The position numbers and the translations under genes are program-made. The notes beneath the pieces are model-generated. The model was given only the letters and a program-made list of their open reading frames with translations, did not search any database and had not been told where the DNA came from. Of a stretch of DNA of 64,000 bases, positions 34,551 through 48,065 are shown one piece after another; the stretch's first letter is position 1; the number at the start of each line of letters is the position of its first letter. Source of the DNA: Lantana camara. Its lineage: Eukaryota; Streptophyta; Magnoliopsida; Lamiales; Verbenaceae. Location of the stretch: contig CM074857.1 in NCBI GenBank assembly GCA_037501455.1, forward strand, positions 128,451,501-128,515,500. Reading direction: 5' to 3'.

Positions 34551-36822
34551 TGTTGGAAAACGCGAATCAGAAAGCAGCGGAATTTAAAATTTTTTCCAAC
34601 AAAAGGATCTTGAACTCGCAATCGTGTATCCAAATTCGTAAAGATAGAAAACTTACTTTTCTTTTATTCTTTCTTGAAGTGTTTCAAGCCACCCAAGAAC
34701 GCTCTTCTCGCGGCTTGACAACCCGTCCCTCGAAAGTCTCTTTCTACTTCAGAATCCATTGTCGGGATAGGAATCCACACCAACCTAGATTCAATTCACG
34801 TTAGAGATGTTCTTAACAATATAACATAAAGAAAGAAGCATGAAACGAGAAAAGCAGGATTGAAACTCCCTTCGAAACCAGTTTTGCGAAAGTAGAAAAC
34901 TGCCAGTCACAAAACCCTCGTGAAAAAATTCATCCTTCAGGATATGGACGAACGGTTTTCGCCATCTTCTTTGGTTCGATTTTTTCATTCGCTTCACGTC
35001 GGGTTCAGAATCGTTTCATCATCCCTTCTGATCGTTTTGCTTAATCCCCACTTTTGGTAAAGCTCGAATCTTCAAAACTTCTAACTTGAAGTCTCTAGAG
35101 ATAGTCCACCAACTTGGCTACAATCTAACTAGTAAGGATGCTAGTTCTCTAGTTAGTGTTTAGGCTTAACCTAGGGTTTCGTTTATCTTGGAGAAAGGAT
35201 GGTGTTCAACACATGAACCAAAAGAATTTCATTAGCTCTAAAGGGGAGCATGAGCTCCCCTATATATAAGAAAGGGGAGGGACGAAATTCCTAGTCCTTA
35301 ATGGGCTAGGATTTTGGTCTCTCTCTCTCTCCTATTACTTGATCATCAAGTAATTTTGACTTTGACTTTGAATTCTAATTCAAATCAACTTTCAAGAGAG
35401 CTAAAAATATCCAAACTATTTTTGGATAATTTTATACTTTATTTATTATAAAATAAATAACTTATTTTTTTATCTAATTAATTAATTAACTAGATTATTT
35501 TCTCCAAAATAAGACTTTCTTTTTAATTCAAAATTAAACCAAAGTCTATTAAATAATTAACACATTTAATTATTTAATATATATCATATATATACATATA
35601 CACGTGTGAGGCACGTGTCCCAAGGACACGTGCTCCTCACGTGACCCACACGTGTGATTTCACACGTGTGGAACCCTCTAGGCCCGATTAACTCGTTTAA
35701 TCATTTTCAAGCCTCAACTCATGTAACCAAGTTGTTGTGTGTGACCCTCTAGGTTCTCAATTCAATTAGCAGTGACCCTAATTAATTAATTCACTAATTA
35801 ATTAATCAGTCCACAGATTAAACGACCATAGTCTAGCAACAGGTGTTTAACCCCTAGCTGAATTGGAATGTTCGGATTCGACAGAACCTTTTAAGTCATT
35901 GATTCATGTGAGATACAATCCTCCTACTTACTATCTCTCAACCAAGATCTAGGGCAAGGGAATAATTAGAACCCTAATAATCCGGTCTTAAAGCTAAGTG
36001 CATTTCATATCCATTTGATCTCAATCCAAGAAACCCTTTTCTTGATGTCTTGATCTACTGCCTTGGCCAAGGACTCCATATGGCATATGAATGACTTACA
36101 CAATAAGAGATCACCTTGCATATGCAAGTGTAGGTCCTTTCTTGATTCTCATTCACTTTCATGAATCACTTGTGCAGCCCCAGCATAAGCCTTGAATCAG
36201 TTGTCTAAGGCGACACCCTTTAAAGCTTATACCAAAGACTACAGAGTTAATTCATAAAGTGACAAGGAACCTCAAGTCTAAGGATCAATTAATCACATCA
36301 ATGACTCGTGAGATATTTCCTAATCTGGAAGTTTCCATTTCCTGAAATAGAAACTTCCTTTCCCATTTAGGAATGTTCTCACACGGGGCACCTCAGTGAA
36401 CTTACTTATTAAAGTAAGCACCCTCATGTATCACGCACGTATCAACTATACACTTTGCACCTCCATGAAACAAGGTGGTCCTTCTTAAGGGCGTGATCCC
36501 ACAAGCAAGCCTTAGAGGAGTCAGGTTGACACTCCCACTGTCTGTAGGACTCATCGGCTTGGAGTATTTTACTAATCATGACTTATGTGATATAGGGCTC
36601 GTTTCATGAACCATTTCACCTAAATGGTAGAGTCCTAAAGTCATCAGGATTAGGGGAGTTCTCATACATGCACACATAATGGAAACACTCAAAACACGTA
36701 TTGGCATATAAAGAAGTGTTTGCCTATGATCAATCGTATATTATTCAAAGATTGTCTGTGATACTAGAAAAGTCCCAAAGCAGATTACGTCGAATCGGCT
36801 TTCTAGGGCACTATTCCTAACA
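34551..36822 (-). repeat. Copia LTR (2,272-bp variant)
   Basis: On the - strand it starts TGTTAGGAATAG and ends TTTTCCAACA. It contains a CACGTG-rich block (about 35600-35675) and a TATA region near 35260-35270. It has a segment of about 335 bp (34719-35053) that is absent from the LTRs of the + strand copy and the solo LTR. Confidence 0.93.
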
Positions 36823-39800
36823 ATCTCCCACTTGCCCGTAAAAGCCATTTAGGTACTCTAAGTCCCATCTTCTCAAGATGCACTTAGAGACCCTATTGAC
36901 TTTGGGCGTTTCCAAAGTGGATCTGCTATATTCTCTGCTGATGTGACCCTCTTGTTTACACATCTCTTAGGAAACACCTTTTCCTTATAAAGTGATTCGT
37001 AATCACGTGTTCAGTCTCTTGGTGAGGTCTTGGTTCTCTTACTTGAGCAACCATCCTTTTTATCATACAATATGATCAAGGAGTTGTTTTCATGCTAGGA
37101 ACTTCGTCTAACAAGTTAGATGGAGTTTCTTACCCAAACACTTAACTTAGTATTATATAATACGACTAAGTTCTCAACTACGATAGTTGAGTTTTGCAAT
37201 GTCCGTCCTTGGAACCCCTTTCCAACACATTGCATTACCATTCTGGTAGAAGTTGTATCCTTTCAATGATTTCATAATCATCTATGTTTGATGAACGGTT
37301 ACATCAAATATCCTTCTAACAATAAGATCTTTTGGGCTCTGTAAACTAATACATGCCCTCATTTCTTCTCAAGTACTCTGAGGACATCCTTTACAGAGAT
37401 CTAATGACCTTCTTTGAGGTCATATTAGATTCGGCCTACTACGCTTAGTGTTGCGCCATATCTAATTTAGTACATAACTTTTCATACATTATGCACCCTT
37501 TCACTTAAAGGGATTTTGGACATTCTAACTTTCTCAAAGTTATCTTAGGACACATACTCTTCAAAAGAGATGTTCCATTGTCCATACTAAACTCCTTTTA
37601 GTACCGTGGTTATGTACTCATTTTATGATAATCCTTTTATTCTCTTAGATCTATCTTCTATAGATCTGAATGTCGAGAATATAGGATAATCACTAAGATC
37701 TTTCATGTCAAATTGTTTCTTAAACAAGAATTGGTAACTTTCACGTCGTCCTTGACATTCCTAATGAGAAGGATGTCGTTTTCTAAAGAACCAAAAATTG
37801 ACTCTTACATCACTAACTTTCCTATGTACACTTTGAGACTTATTCGACTTCTATCTGTGTCAAACGATTTGACTATCCTATGGAATCGAATTGTCTAATC
37901 CTAGAAGCCTTTATCAATCCACAGATTGACTTTAGGGATTTGCATACCTTATGCATACTCCCACTGAATATGAGATTTATAGAAATACCTTATTTCAGTC
38001 TCTTTCAATCTCATATTGAACAAGATAGTTCTCATATTCATTTATCATATCTCATAGTCAGAATATGAGGATATGGTAAACACAACCCAAATGGACTTTT
38101 GCATTTCAACCGTCAAGAAGGTTGTAACGCTTTCCATTTACTCGAAGCTCTAGGAGCTTGATCCTATTAGGTGGATCAACCAAGGTCAAAACTCGGTTTA
38201 AGTATATGGAATCCATATTGGATTTCAAGGCTTGCTTACACTACTCAGATTCCAAATCTAACAGTGTCTCCTCTTCAAGTAATTCCTTGGCTATCTAGGA
38301 ACGCGTTCTAAACACGTCTTAAGAGAAGGGTTTCACACGTGTACATGCTCTAAAATTTGGCTAAGTTTTATCAGATGGGCTCGTTTCTTCTATATGTGGC
38401 GTGGATATTTATTCTCAAATTTCTTTGAGGTCTGCTTGCTTGTCTTTCTTCTTCTATAGGAACGATTCCTTGAGAAAGATACATTCCTTGAGACAAACAA
38501 CCTTTGTCTAAGGGAATTGCAGAAACGATATTCAATATCGTTGTATAAACTTGAACTCATTTCAAACTTATCTCCCACTATCCTCTTCACTTAAGAGGAT
38601 TCTACTAAATTCTTGGATAAGAATAATTAGGGAATTTAATATGCCACATTGCATAGTGCAACTAAAGGACTGATTTTGGAAGGTACTAAATTCAAAATCT
38701 CTAACTGCATATTCTGGGAGTTTATTCCTAGAATGATTATAAGTCAGTAAAGCTTGCTATGGAATGGACCATGTTGCATTAGGTTTCATTCCCTCATTCG
38801 GAAACACTAAGGTGTTCTCGAATTAGTTTACTGAGAGATAATCCTATTATCTCTAAGATGACTAAGGAATTAGTTACTAAGATATTGGCTATCTCGATCA
38901 TATCGATTTACCTATAACTTATGACTACTTCGGTTCCTAACCTCCTTTTGAAATTCTAAGAATTTCATATAAGTTTCGAATTTGTACTTTAACAAGTACA
39001 TTCATTCATAATGATTAAACTGACGATTGTATCTAGTGCTTACATTAAGCATCTTACACTCATCAGCATGGATCGAAATCCACTATAATTTTGGAACGTT
39101 CCATGTTTCACCTAAACAATGTTCCGGGAACGTTTTCCCTTTGAGATAGGATTCACAGGAAGTCAACTCTATAAGTTCATTTTCTAAAAGATGATCCTAA
39201 GATGTCTAACTTGCTAATCCTTTTATATCTCAACGTTCCAAAGTAATTCGAAGCTTTGTCATCTCACTTACTTTTGTTATCTCGTTGTATGTTCAGAACA
39301 TTAGTGCCTTGAGTCTTTGCACAACGGATTATGCAGAATTGACTCAACACTAGTGAATTCTATTCCTAGTAGAATTACTAAACGAGGTAACATTTCCGAG
39401 TACTCATACTCTTCGCAGTTCCCTTTCAAAGTCCTTATTTGCTACCATAGAAGCAAACGTCCTATTTGATCTCTAGTGTCTTTTGGGCGCACCCTTTACA
39501 TGCCCCTCCATTGGGCTCTTAAGGGTTTCTTCTTCTTTAGGCGTTCAAGCCTTTAACTTAGGGAGTTTAGAAGAAGAATTAACCATCTCAACCTTTTATT
39601 CCTTCTTGAGGATGCTCTCAATCATTATCAACTAAATGATTAACTATGCTACATTAGCATCATTCTAGTTGAGCATAAAGGGTTTGAATGATGGTGGAAG
39701 CAATGTAAGCAATCAGTGCATTGAGAACTCTTTTCTCAGTTAATGATCGAGACCACAAGATCTTCAAATAAGATCTTTAGACCTTGTTCATGTGCACTTG

Positions 39801-41372
39801 TTTCCTCATTTGGAATATTGAATAATTCCATAATGTTATACCTTGTAACATTTTTATGAGGTGGTTCAATTGCTCTTAAGTGGTTTGGAAAAAATCCATT
39901 CACCTCAGATTGCTTCTCTTTTGGCCCGGGTCGAATTTTCAAATAAATGAAAATCTCGCCTTATAGAGAACAATTTCTCTTTTCGGATTCTAAAACGAAT
40001 TTTAGGGTCCGAAGCCAATTAGAGTTAGTTAGGACTTAGTCAACTCTTTTGACTTAAGGATGGATACGAATGGGTTTGCATTTCATATTGTAGAGAATCA
40101 CAGAACTACAACCTAAATGCTAAGCAGAGAAAATGTGGGCATGCTGAATTATAACGATATACAAAAGATAAGGTCTTTAATCTAATGTAGCTCCCACTGT
40201 TTTTCAAAGATCTATAATTCCCAAAGATCTAAGAGGAACACGTTTCCCAACGGGTACTAAGATCCTAAGCATTTTACCTCGAACCCACGACTCGCGGACA
40301 TTCTAAGTAAAATCCTAGGTAGGTACAACTTACCAGTTCTAACACCTTTAGAACTCTTAGTAATTGTTTTTGCATCACCCATCTTTCAATATGGACCCAC
40401 GACTCGTGCGACATCCATATTTACTTAGGCATTAAGCTAGACCCATCAATCATAAGATCATGATCAAAACTTAGTTCGAACGACCCACGACTCGCGGACA
40501 TCGCCCTTGCCAAAATTAACCACGAAATATTGATCATTTAAAATGATCAATTAGGTAACTAAGAACTAATAAGCTCCACTAGCTATCCCACGACTCGCGG
40601 ACAATAACTAGCTTTACTTACTAAACTTAAAACCTATTGATGGAATGCTAGGAATTTAATTCAAAATTTGCATCTCGAATTAAATACCTATTATTCGAAA
40701 TGAGCTTAATATTTAATGGGAATTTTCGAATCAACCGAAGAGTTGTTCGGTTCGACCTCACCAACATATATGTTATCCAATTTAATTAGTCTTGATTAAT
40801 GCAAGTACAACTTAAATGCATTTCAAACAAGCACATAAACAGATAACATGTCCTAGCATGATACTAACATGTAATGATCATGGGTTCTACCTATCTTATG
40901 CGTGATATGTGGGAGCCACTCCACAATCACAAGTTCTAACATACATGCCACATAAACAGTTTAAATCACATAAGGGAAAGCGGTAACAAAATACGAGCCC
41001 TATCTCTATTACATTTAACAATTGAGATTCCCCTCCCTAACATTTTGAGGGGTCTTCACTTATGGCCTCCTTGTTACTTGAATGTGGTCCATCTTACTCC
41101 ATGGGTGCATTGTCTCCAAAATGAAAATAAAACCTCACCACCTATCTCTACTCTCAAATTACAATAAAAAGAAAAAGACATAAAGTAATAAGGCTCAATC
41201 TTCATATTGGCCTTAGACAATTACACGGGGCATACCCCGGCCTCAAAAACAGTAATATGGAAAGCCACATAATAAATCACATAACAGTACGCACATAAGT
41301 GAGGCTCCAACCTCAATTGAAAAACGCAACTATAGGGCTCCAACCCCAATTTAAACCATCCATGTGCATAAA
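36823..41372 (-). pseudogene. Decayed gag-pol of the reverse Copia copy
   Basis: Next to the LTR lies a polypurine tract (CGGGCAAGTGGGAGAT on the - strand). Sequence homologous to the + strand gag-pol can be followed through much of the region (for example MKRIVGDKFE and RLFVSRN at 38390-38590). No ORF exceeds about 70 codons and many stops and indels are visible. The protein is non-functional, yet its LTRs are almost identical. Confidence 0.8.
40280..40610 (-). repeat. Four-copy GTCCGCGAGTCGTGGG motif in the Copia leader (reverse copy)
   Basis: Inverse copies (CCCACGACTCGCGGACAT and close variants) lie near 40286, 40395, 40485 and 40587. They are about 90-110 bp apart and correspond to those at 52,165-52,490 in the + copy. 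Confidence 0.85.
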
Positions 41373-42280
41373 TTAAAACCATACAAAGATCTAAACCCAT
41401 GATCACCTAACATGCTTTTGCGAGAATTTAAATTTAACCAATAAATTAAAATTCCCGTTTCAAGTCCTAATGACTCAAAACACGACTTGATGCGAGTCTT
41501 ATTTATAAAAGTTTTCAATAAATCCCAAATTACCAAAACAAATAAAATTCCAATTAATTTCTGAAAATTAATAATTTTATCAAAGATTGTATTTTCCCAA
41601 AATATAAACCGTTTCAATTTCTCAAAAATACCAATTTTAAGTTTTATTCAAAAATTAAAATAAATATTCAAAAAATAAAATTTTAAAATTAAAATAAAAA
41701 TTGGGACTGGATTGCACGAAACACGAAAACGGATTACGAAAACAACGGGGCCCGTACGCGAAAGGGACCGCACGCACAGCGGTGCGTAAGAGTGCGCGCG
41801 ATGCCGCGCGCAGTCCTATCGCCCAGCTTGCGGGCGGCTGGCCGGTCTGTCCCGGCCAGGTTTGGGCGGTGACGGGCGGCGCGCCCGGGAGGCTCCCGCA
41901 CAGGCGTGCGGGAGGTGCTGGGCGGTTGCCCTGGCGCACGCCTAGCACAGGCGGGCGGCGGCGCGCGAAGCCCGCGCGCGCGACTCCTTCGCGCGCGGGG
42001 TTTCGCGTGTTCGTCGTAATCCGGGTTTTCGTTTCGTGTTTTCGTTCAAAAGCAAAACCAATCCAAGAAATCCAAAAACAGTTTATACAGTTTCAAATCT
42101 AAAATAGTTTTCAAAAATTAAATTTTGCAAAAACCAATTTTCAGAAACTTTCAAGAAAAAAATACAGTTTCGTAATTCAGGCTTTCTAAAACAATTACAA
42201 ATACTCAATCGCATCAAGCCTAAGAATTTCTACCAAATTCAGAATAATTGAGACGAATCAGAAACACGATTAACGAGGTG

Positions 42281-42292
42281 GCTCTGATACCA
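42281..42292 (-). other. tRNA-iMet primer binding site (second)
   Basis: TGGTATCAGAGC on the - strand, beside the LTR end at 42295. Confidence 0.9.
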
Positions 42293-42294
42293 CT

Positions 42295-44566
42295 TGTTGG
42301 AAAACGCGAATCAGAAAGCAGCGGAATTTAAAATTTTTTCCAACAAAAGGATCTTGAACTCGCAATCGTGTATCCAAATTCGTAAAGATAGAAAACTTAC
42401 TTTTCTTTTATTCTTTCTTGAAGTGTTTCAAGCCACCCAAGAACGCTCTTCTCGCGGCTTGACAACCCGTCCCTCGAAAGTCTCTTTCTACTTCAGAATC
42501 CATTGTCGGGATATGAATCCACACCAACCTAGATTCAATTCACGTTAGAGATGTTCTTAACAATATAACATAAAGAAAGAAGCATGAAACGAGAAAAGCA
42601 GGATTGAAACTCCCTTCGAAACCAGTTTTGCGAAAGTAGAAAACTGCCAGTCACAAAACCCTCGTGAAAAAATTCATCCTTCAGGATATGGACGAACGGT
42701 TTTCGCCATCTTCTTTGGTTCGATTTTTTCATTCGCTTCACGTCGGGTTCAGAATCGTTTCATCATCCCTTCTGATCGTTTTGCTTAATCCCCACTTTTG
42801 GTAAAGCTCGAATCTTCAAAACTTCTAACTTGAAGTCTCTAGAGATAGTCCACCAACTTGGCTACAATCTAACTAGTAAGGATGCTAGTTCTCTAGTTAG
42901 TGTTTAGGCTTAACCTAGGGTTTCGTTTATCTTGGAGAAAGGATGGTGTTCAACACATGAACCAAAAGAATTTCATTAGCTCTAAAGGGGAGCATGAGCT
43001 CCCCTATATATAAGAAAGGGGAGGGACGAAATTCCTAGTCCTTAATGGGCTAGGATTTTGGTCTCTCTCTCTCTCCTATTACTTGATCATCAAGTAATTT
43101 TGACTTTGACTTTGAATTCTAATTCAAATCAACTTTCAAGAGAGCTAAAAATATCCAAACTATTTTTGGATAATTTTATACTTTATTTATTATAAAATAA
43201 ATAACTTATTTTTTTATCTAATTAATTAATTAACTAGATTATTTTCTCCAAAATAAGACTTTCTTTTTAATTCAAAATTAAACCAAAGTCTATTAAATAA
43301 TTAACACATTTAATTATTTAATATATATCATATATATACATATACACGTGTGAGGCACGTGTCCCAAGGACACGTGCTCCTCACGTGACCCACACGTGTG
43401 ATTTCACACGTGTGGAACCCTCTAGGCCCGATTAACTCGTTTAATCATTTTCAAGCCTCAACTCATGTAACCAAGTTGTTGTGTGTGACCCTCTAGGTTC
43501 TCAATTCAATTAGCAGTGACCCTAATTAATTAATTCACTAATTAATTAATCAGTCCACAGATTAAACGACCATAGTCTAGCAACAGGTGTTTAACCCCTA
43601 GCTGAATTGGAATGTTCGGATTCGACAGAACCTTTTAAGTCATTGATTCATGTGAGATACAATCCTCCTACTTACTATCTCTCAACCAAGATCTAGGGCA
43701 AGGGAATAATTAGAACCCTAATAATCCGGTCTTAAAGCTAAGTGCAATTCATATCCATTTGATCTCAATCCAAGAAACCCTTTTCTTGATGTCTTGGTCT
43801 ACTGCCTTGGCCAAGGACTCCATATGGCATATGAATGACTTACACAATAAGAGATCACCTTGCATATGCAAGTGTAGGTCCTTTCTTGATTCTCATTCAC
43901 TTTCATGAATCACTTGTGCAGCCCCAGCATAAGCCTTGAATCAGTTGTCTAAGGCGACACCCTTTAAAGCTTATACCAAAGACTACAGAGTTAATTCATA
44001 AAGTGACAAGGAACCTCAAGTCTAAGGATCAATTAATCACATCAATGACTCGTGAGATATTTCCTAATCTGGAAGTTTCCATTTCCTGAAATAGAAACTT
44101 CCTTTCCCATTTAGGAATGTTCTCACACGGGGCACCTCAGTGAACTTACTTATTAAAGTAAGCACCCTCATGTATCACGCACGTATCAACTATACACTTT
44201 GCACCTCCATGAAACAAGGTGGTCCTTCTTAAGGGCGTGATCCCACAAGCAAGCCTTAGAGGAGTCAGGTTGACACTCCCACTGTCTGTAGGACTCATCG
44301 GCTTGGAGTATTTTACTAATCATGACTTATGTGATATAGGGCTCGTTTCATGAACCATTTCACCTAAATGGTAGAGTCCTAAAGTCATCAGGATTAGGGG
44401 AGTTCTCATACATGCACACATAATGGAAACACTCAAAACACGTATTGGCATATAAAGAAGTGTTTGCCTATGATCAATCGTATATTATTCAAAGATTGTC
44501 TGTGATACTAGAAAAGTCCCAAAGCAGATTACGTCGAATCGGCTTTCTAGGGCACTATTCCTAACA
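42295..44566 (-). repeat. Copia LTR (2,272-bp variant), outer end
   Basis: Same length and almost identical to 34551-36822. Differences seen by eye are near 42514, 43746 and 43797. It ends CTATTCCTAACA against resumed LINE sequence. Confidence 0.93.
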
Positions 44567-44970
44567 ATGAGAGCGCTGGTTCATGGGGTAATTGCTGCGG
44601 TGGAGTTAGGATGCTCCAATCTTTGGATCGAACTCAATGCCAAGGCGGTCATGGCGATAATTCGGCGTGGTCAATCTGGAAATGTGGAGCTCAATTTGAT
44701 GATTAAAAAATTCTATTTACTGGTTAGAAATATGACGGTGAGGATGTCCCATGTCTTCCGGGAAGAAAATGGGCTAGCCGATTGGCTCGCGTCTAAAGGA
44801 GCTAAAGATCAAAGTGTTTGGTCATACCCGAGCTCACCGTTGCCGTATGAGGTTAAAGGTTTCATATGTGTGGACAAATGGGGATTGCCGTGTTTCAGAA
44901 AGAAAAAGGTGTGATGACCTGCTGCTTTTATCTTAACAGGAATTTTAAAGGTTAGCACTAAGATCTTGGC
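44567..44970 (+). pseudogene. LINE RNase H continuation
   Basis: The ORF to 44914 continues the RNase H domain broken at 33628 (MRALVHGVIAAVELGC, LWIELNAK, then FREENGLADWLASKG) and ends the LINE ORF2. The following bases are LINE 3' UTR up to the Gypsy insertion. It is not a separate gene. Confidence 0.88.
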
Positions 44971-46715
44971 TGATGAGCGTGAAGGTCATAAAGGACGCAT
45001 GGGGACACAAATTACACACACGTTTGGTAAGCACCCGTCCTTGATAAGTTGTTAATTAATCATTTTTATGATTAATTTATGCCCCGAATTATGCTTTGAA
45101 ATGATATTATTTATAAAGAATTGATGCTTTGTTGTTTATGTCGTAGATTCGGGGCTCGGAAGCAAAATTGGAGTAAATTAGATCGTTTTTAGAAGGAAAC
45201 CAGTGCGTAAGAGAAGAGGCTGGAAAATTGGAATTGAGCGTGCTTGTTGCTGTATAAAGATTAAGCAATTGGGAAGAAAGTGGAGATTTTTTGGACTTTA
45301 GCTTTTGCATGCATGCACGTGAGATTTGGTGGGCTTGTTTCATAATTTGGATGAATTATTTTAAAGGGAATTGGGGCTGCGTGCATTGAGAATGTTGGAG
45401 AAACAATTTACTTGACTTGGGCTGAATGTTGTGAATTTAATATCAGGCTTTTAATAAGTGGGCCACACATAGAATTTGATTTGGAGGGCTGCACTATCTT
45501 GGGAATAATTGTCGGCCGAGGCTGCATTGAAGTTTGAACTTAATAGGAGAAGAATAGCTTGGGGTGTTGTGGGCTGCCCGTATATTGGGATTATTTGAAG
45601 AAAGCCCAGCAGATTGGAATGAATTTGAGTCCAACTTGGAGTGCAAGAATTGTAATCCTAGTTTGTTTAGGATTTGTCTACGGAGGCTATTTATTAGCGA
45701 GAGATTGCAGCTTTGTGGAGGGACGTAATTTTATTGGCAGCAGCAGTTTGGGAGCTTTAGGCGAGCAACCTCGAGAGCAGGACTTCATCACGAGTTCTTC
45801 GTTTTAGTTTATTTCTTTCCCTTCGTTTTTAGTTTATTTTATGTTAAAGAATTCCTCGATTATTGTTTTCATGAATTTTAGTAGCTAAACTTTTAATTAT
45901 CTAGCTAGGGATTAAGATTCGTTTTAAATATTGTGAGACCTAAACGTTTTAATCAATTCATGTTTATTTAGGCATTTATCTTATCTCCGCGTTTCGCCTT
46001 TATTGTGATTGATTTATTTAGTGATAGGGCCCGATCATCTAGATAGACTTAATTGCATATTGCCAATCTTGATGCTTGAAGTGTAGTAAAGTTGATTGAT
46101 AATTAGTGGTAAATTAGTGACAGGGTTTTGGCGATAGAATTCCTCGTTCACTAAGGGATTTGATAATCTAATTTAAATCTTGCGTGTGTCACGACTTGGT
46201 TAATTAGGGTTGGTGTTTTTATGAATGTTAATGCTGCGAATTCATTAAATCCTGTCGAGTGTCTCTAGGGGTTGTGAATTTGTTAGGGAAGATAACTGTC
46301 GAGTGTCTCTAGGTTATCCGACTAATTAAGTAAAAACAAGGTTGAGTCGAGTGTCTCTATCAACTATAGCCAATCTGTCTAAATAACTTGAATTAATCTT
46401 TGAGTCAATGATCAGTACAATAAATCGAATCGAATATCCCTAGCTAGGTAATTCTCCCTCTGATTGATTTTATCCTACGTGATTTGTTTGATAGTTTTAA
46501 TTAGTTTTAATTCTTGTTAGTTTATTTTAATTGTTTACCTTAGTTTTAATAATTTAAACCCCCCCCCCCTCTTTAATTGTTTCTTTTCGTGGATAACTTG
46601 GAATTATTAGAAATAAGTCAACCAGTCTCTGTGGACCGACCCTGTTTACGCTATACTCCGTGTTTAGTTGTTGAATAGGTTTTACATTTATTTTTGACGG
46701 ATTCGACGCCTGTCA
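44971..46715 (+). repeat. Gypsy (Athila/Tat-like) 5' LTR
   Basis: A probable LTR from TGATGAGCG to CCTGTCA, directly upstream of a tRNA-Asp-type primer site. The phrase GTCGAGTGTCTCTA recurs three times (about 46255, 46298 and 46346). The left boundary is inferred from the TGATGAGCG start and the change away from LINE sequence. No target duplication was confirmed. A C-run lies at 46560-46570. Confidence 0.65.
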
Positions 46716-46720
46716 AATTT

Positions 46721-46738
46721 TGGCGCCGTTGCCGGGGA
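46721..46738 (+). other. Primer binding site of the Gypsy element
   Basis: TGGCGCCGTTGCCGGGGA, the primer site characteristic of Athila/Tat-type Gypsy elements (complementary to tRNA-Asp). Confidence 0.85.
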
Positions 46739-46767
46739 CTGTGTTTTAATCGATTTTATTTCTTTTT

Positions 46768-48065
46768 ATGAACAGAAGCATTCGCGGAAAGGACACCCCT
46801 CTTTACGATCCAGAAATCGAGAAAACTGCTAGGAAAAAGAGGAAAGAAACCCAATCACGCAAGAAACAAGGTGAGACATCAGATTTGGTCAAGGAAATAG
46901 AAAAGGGAACTGAAACGGACAGTTCAAGTGATCAGAAATACGACTTGACCGTTGAGCGTGACCACGCCCTAACTATGGCACTACCAGCAGAAGAACGTAG
47001 GACCATGGAAGATCTGGTGCGTCCCACTACCACACAGCAACCCCTATGTATCACTTTTCCAGAGGTTGCTGCTGGTTTCGAGCTGAAGACGGGCACAATT
47101 CACCTACTTCCCATTTTTCGAGGTCTGGAAAACGAGAACCCTCACCAACACCTTAGTAAGTTCCACACGGTTTGCTGCTCTACCAAGCCCCACGGAGTCA
47201 CCGAAGATCAAATCAAGCTCCGTGCTTTTCCGTTCTCTTTGCAAGATGTAGCAGAAAAATGGTTGTACTCTTTACCATCAGCAACCATCACTACTTGGCA
47301 GCAGATGCACGATAAGTTTTTGGACAGATTTTTCCCAGCTGAGCGATATTTGGATCTCCTTCAGGAGATAATCACTATCAAGCGAAAGGAACATGAGAGT
47401 CTACATGAGTATTGGGAACGATACCGGAACTTACTTGCAATGTGCCCACATCACAACCTGCCGGGGAATTCAATTGTCCACAACTTTTATGTCTGATGCC
47501 TGCCGACAAAAGGCAGTTGGATGCTTCAAGTGGAGGTTCCATTATGATCAAAACACCTGCAGAATTGACGGACATGATTAGCAGAATCTCAAGAGTTTCA
47601 CAAAAATACTATGCTAAGTCCGACATGACGAGACAGGTAAAAGAGGTGAGCTCTTCCCAATTTGATGAAATCAAGAATATGTTATCTGTTTTGGTTTCTA
47701 ACATGAATGCAGGAACACCACAAGCGGCAACAATTTGCCAATTATGTGCTAGCTCCTCTCACCCGACCGATGCATGCCCGTCCCTACAAGAGGGCACACT
47801 CGAGGACGCGAACGCCGCAGGATTCCATCCACAAAATAACAACCCTTACTCTAACACGTATAACCCAGGATGGAAAAACCACCCTAGCCTCAGCTATTCC
47901 CAGAAACCGAAGCCACCCAATTTCCAGAATTTTGTGCCTAGACCTCCACAATCCCAACAAAACCAACAACCCAGTCAAACCCTCAACCCACAAGATATCC
48001 GATTCAATAACTTGGAAAATCAAGTCAAGAATTTGGAAAATCAACCCGTCCTCTCAAAACTATGA
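46768..48065 (+). pseudogene. Gypsy gag fragment, frameshifted
   Basis: The first frame (46768-47496) has the retrotransposon gag core: AEKWLYSLP, DKFLDRFFPAE and ESLHEYWERYRNLLAMCPHH. A shift near 47460-47500 moves the reading to the frame ending at 48065 (ADKRQLDASSGGSI, then a CQLC...H....C knuckle and a Pro/Gln/Asn-rich tail). No protease, RT or integrase follows, so only the 5' end of the element remains. Confidence 0.85.

Larger units (their letters stand above)
33629..44566 (-). mobile_element. Copia-type LTR retrotransposon copy in reverse, with an extra truncated leader
   Basis: Read on the - strand: LTR (42295-44566), leader and decayed gag-pol (36823-42294), LTR (34551-36822), then a second truncated copy of the leader (33629-34550). 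The two LTRs have equal length (2,272 bp) and differ at about three positions by eye. The outer end at 44566 is a true LTR end. The other end breaks off inside the leader without a target duplication. This suggests an element that gained or kept a second partial unit through recombination. It lies within the LINE RNase H region. Confidence 0.88.

Noticed and set aside
44567..44914. 115-codon ORF as an independent RNase H gene
   Set aside because: It completes the RNase H domain broken at 33628 and belongs to the split LINE.
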